Source: Alphaproteobacteria bacterium
GTDB taxonomy: Bacteria; Pseudomonadota; Alphaproteobacteria; UBA8366; Aestuariispiraceae
Direction: 5' to 3'
Length of the DNA stretch: 64,000 nt
Assembly: GCA_006844765.1 (NCBI GenBank)
Contig: SPJV01000098.1
Span: 36,247 to 100,246 of the forward strand
Below, piece by piece: positions 62,905 through 64,000 of the stretch. The number at the start of each line of letters is the position of its first letter. The first letter of the stretch is position 1. The translations under genes and the position numbers were made by a program. The notes beneath the pieces are model-generated. The model made no database searches and was not told where the DNA came from. It saw only the letters and a list, made by a program, of their open reading frames with translations.

Positions 62905-63030
62905 TTCCGTTTCGTTCTGTCGTAAAAGGTGTATCTGATTGAAATAATTCGATCTCCCGAATCGGCACGACGATGCCTGTGGAAAAAAATGAACGAATCA
63001 TCACTAAACACTTGCGAATAATGCCGAATC
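62903..63030. promoter_or_regulatory. Cluster of four GANTC (CcrM) sites upstream of ftsZ
   Basis: GATTC at 62903-62907 and GAATC at 62959-62963, 62995-62999 and 63026-63030. By chance about one in 256 positions would carry the motif, so four in 128 bases is dense. Methylation-sensitive ftsZ transcription through GANTC is known in Caulobacter. Confidence 0.6.
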
Positions 63031-63062
63031 ACGGCGAATTCTAACCAACCAAGGAGGTCACG

Positions 63063-64000
63063 ATGTCACTGACGATTAAAGCGCCCGACGCGACCCACGA
63101 TCTGAAGCCACGGATCGTTGTCGTTGGTGTCGGCGGGGCCGGCGGAAACGCCGTCAACAATATGATCCGCTCCAACCTCGAAGGGGTGGAGTTTGTCGTT
63201 GCGAACACCGACGCCCAGGCGCTTTCCCATGCGGATGCCGAACGCCGGATTCAGCTGGGAGCTGAGCTGACCAAAGGCCTTGGCGCCGGCGCGAAACCGG
63301 AAATCGGGCGCGAAGCTGCCGAGGAAAGCTTGGATGACCTCCTAGAACACCTCAGCGGTGCAAACATGGTTTTCATCACCGCCGGTATGGGCGGTGGAAC
63401 CGGAACCGGTGCGGCCCCTGTGATCGCACAGGCTGCGCGGGAAGTTGGCGTTCTGACGGTCGGTGTCGTGACCAAACCGTTCCAGTTCGAAGGCACGCAT
63501 CGGATGCGGTCCGCAGAACAGGGGATTGAAGAGCTTCAGCAGTATGTTGATACGCTGATCATCATCCCGAACCAAAACCTGTTCCGGGTTGCCAACGAGA
63601 AGACGACATTCGCTGATGCCTTCAAAATGGCGGATGACGTGCTTTATTCCGGTGTGCGCGGCGTGACCGACCTGATGGTGATGCCGGGTCTCATCAACCT
63701 CGACTTTGCTGATATTCGCACAGTGATGGGCGAAATGGGTAAAGCGATGATGGGCACGGGCGAAGCCTCCGGCGAAGATCGCGCGACGGCAGCCTCTGAA
63801 GCGGCAATCTCTAACCCGCTGCTGGAAGATGCCAGCATGCGAGGCGCGCGCGGCGTTTTGATCAACATCACCGGCGGCGCCGACATGACGCTGTTTGAAG
63901 TCGATGAAGCTGCCAACCGCATCCGCCAGGAAGTTGATGCGGACGCGAATATTATCTTCGGATCGACCTTCGATGAAAGCCTGGAAGGCATGATGCGTGT
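63063..64000 (+). CDS. ftsZ: Cell division protein FtsZ (3' truncated by window edge)
   Basis: Tubulin-like GTPase that forms the division ring. The first 312 residues are present: VGVGGAGGNAVNNMI for GTP, the tubulin signature GMGGGTGTGAAP, and the T7 loop NLDFADIRTVM. The GTPase and most of the C-terminal subdomain are here; the variable linker and the C-terminal FtsA-binding peptide lie beyond the window. A perfect AAGGAGGT Shine-Dalgarno stands 5 bases before the ATG, fitting high expression. Separated from ftsA by 158 bases that contain its own promoter region. Confidence 0.97.
   Translation, partial: MSLTIKAPDATHDLKPRIVVVGVGGAGGNAVNNMIRSNLEGVEFVVANTDAQALSHADAERRIQLGAELTKGLGAGAKPEIGREAAEESLDDLLEHLSGANMVFITAGMGGGTGTGAAPVIAQAAREVGVLTVGVVTKPFQFEGTHRMRSAEQGIEELQQYVDTLIIIPNQNLFRVANEKTTFADAFKMADDVLYSGVRGVTDLMVMPGLINLDFADIRTVMGEMGKAMMGTGEASGEDRATAASEAAISNPLLEDASMRGARGVLINITGGADMTLFEVDEAANRIRQEVDADANIIFGSTFDESLEGMMR

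Overview
The window looks like chromosome of a free-living, flagellated alphaproteobacterium, most probably a Rhodospirillales-type organism. Evidence: GC-rich coding with GTG starts, the aroQ-accB-accC-aat and mraZ-to-ftsZ gene orders, a CckA-type hybrid kinase, GANTC sites in front of ftsZ, and the DUF2007-trmN6-S49 peptidase-glyQ-glyS-ppdK order. The genus is inference. I found no insertion sequence, prophage, CRISPR array or rRNA.

Layout. 1-4200: the end of a class III adenylate cyclase, a GAF/HD-GYP c-di-GMP phosphodiesterase with a large insertion, an SDR/NTF2-like pair and a possible 27-residue ORF. 4200-10100: lipB, tRNA-Leu(GAG) followed by a duplicated 72-bp double-hairpin repeat, then maeB (malic enzyme fused to a phosphotransacetylase-like domain), mgtE, a DMT transporter and a strong terminator. 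10100-11640: an unknown gene behind a sigma-54-like element, and a 2OG-Fe(II) oxygenase. 11670-20390 (minus strand): DUF2007, trmN6-like, S49 peptidase, a small membrane protein, glyQ, glyS, ppdK, GNAT. 20519-24824: polyprenyl synthase (plus), then aat, accC, accB, aroQ (minus).

24900-33660 is the most accessory-like part: 3-hydroxyisobutyrate dehydrogenase family, DMT exporter with a divergent HxlR regulator and two palindromic operators, peroxiredoxin, a trimethylamine-dehydrogenase-like iron-sulfur flavoprotein with an altered substrate pocket, two orphan exported proteins, a dRS3-like palindrome and agmatine deiminase.

33800-41200: a degenerate histidine kinase, two stand-alone receiver proteins, fliQ-fliR-flhB, cckA-like and recA with a long terminator. 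41200-45760: TetR regulator, a split ThDP decarboxylase (two subunits), an unknown small protein, and an exported caspase-FGE fusion.

46180-64000: a complete division and cell-wall (dcw) cluster: mraZ, rsmH, ftsL, ftsI, murE, murF, mraY, murD, ftsW, murG, murC, murB, ddl, ftsQ, ftsA and the first part of ftsZ. Many of its genes overlap by 1-13 bases. It makes lipid II (murE/F, mraY, murD/G/C/B, ddl) and the divisome (ftsL/I/W/Q/A/Z). The least explained items are the tRNA-linked repeat, the degenerate kinase with its receivers, the flavoprotein, and the regulatory DNA before mraZ and ftsZ.
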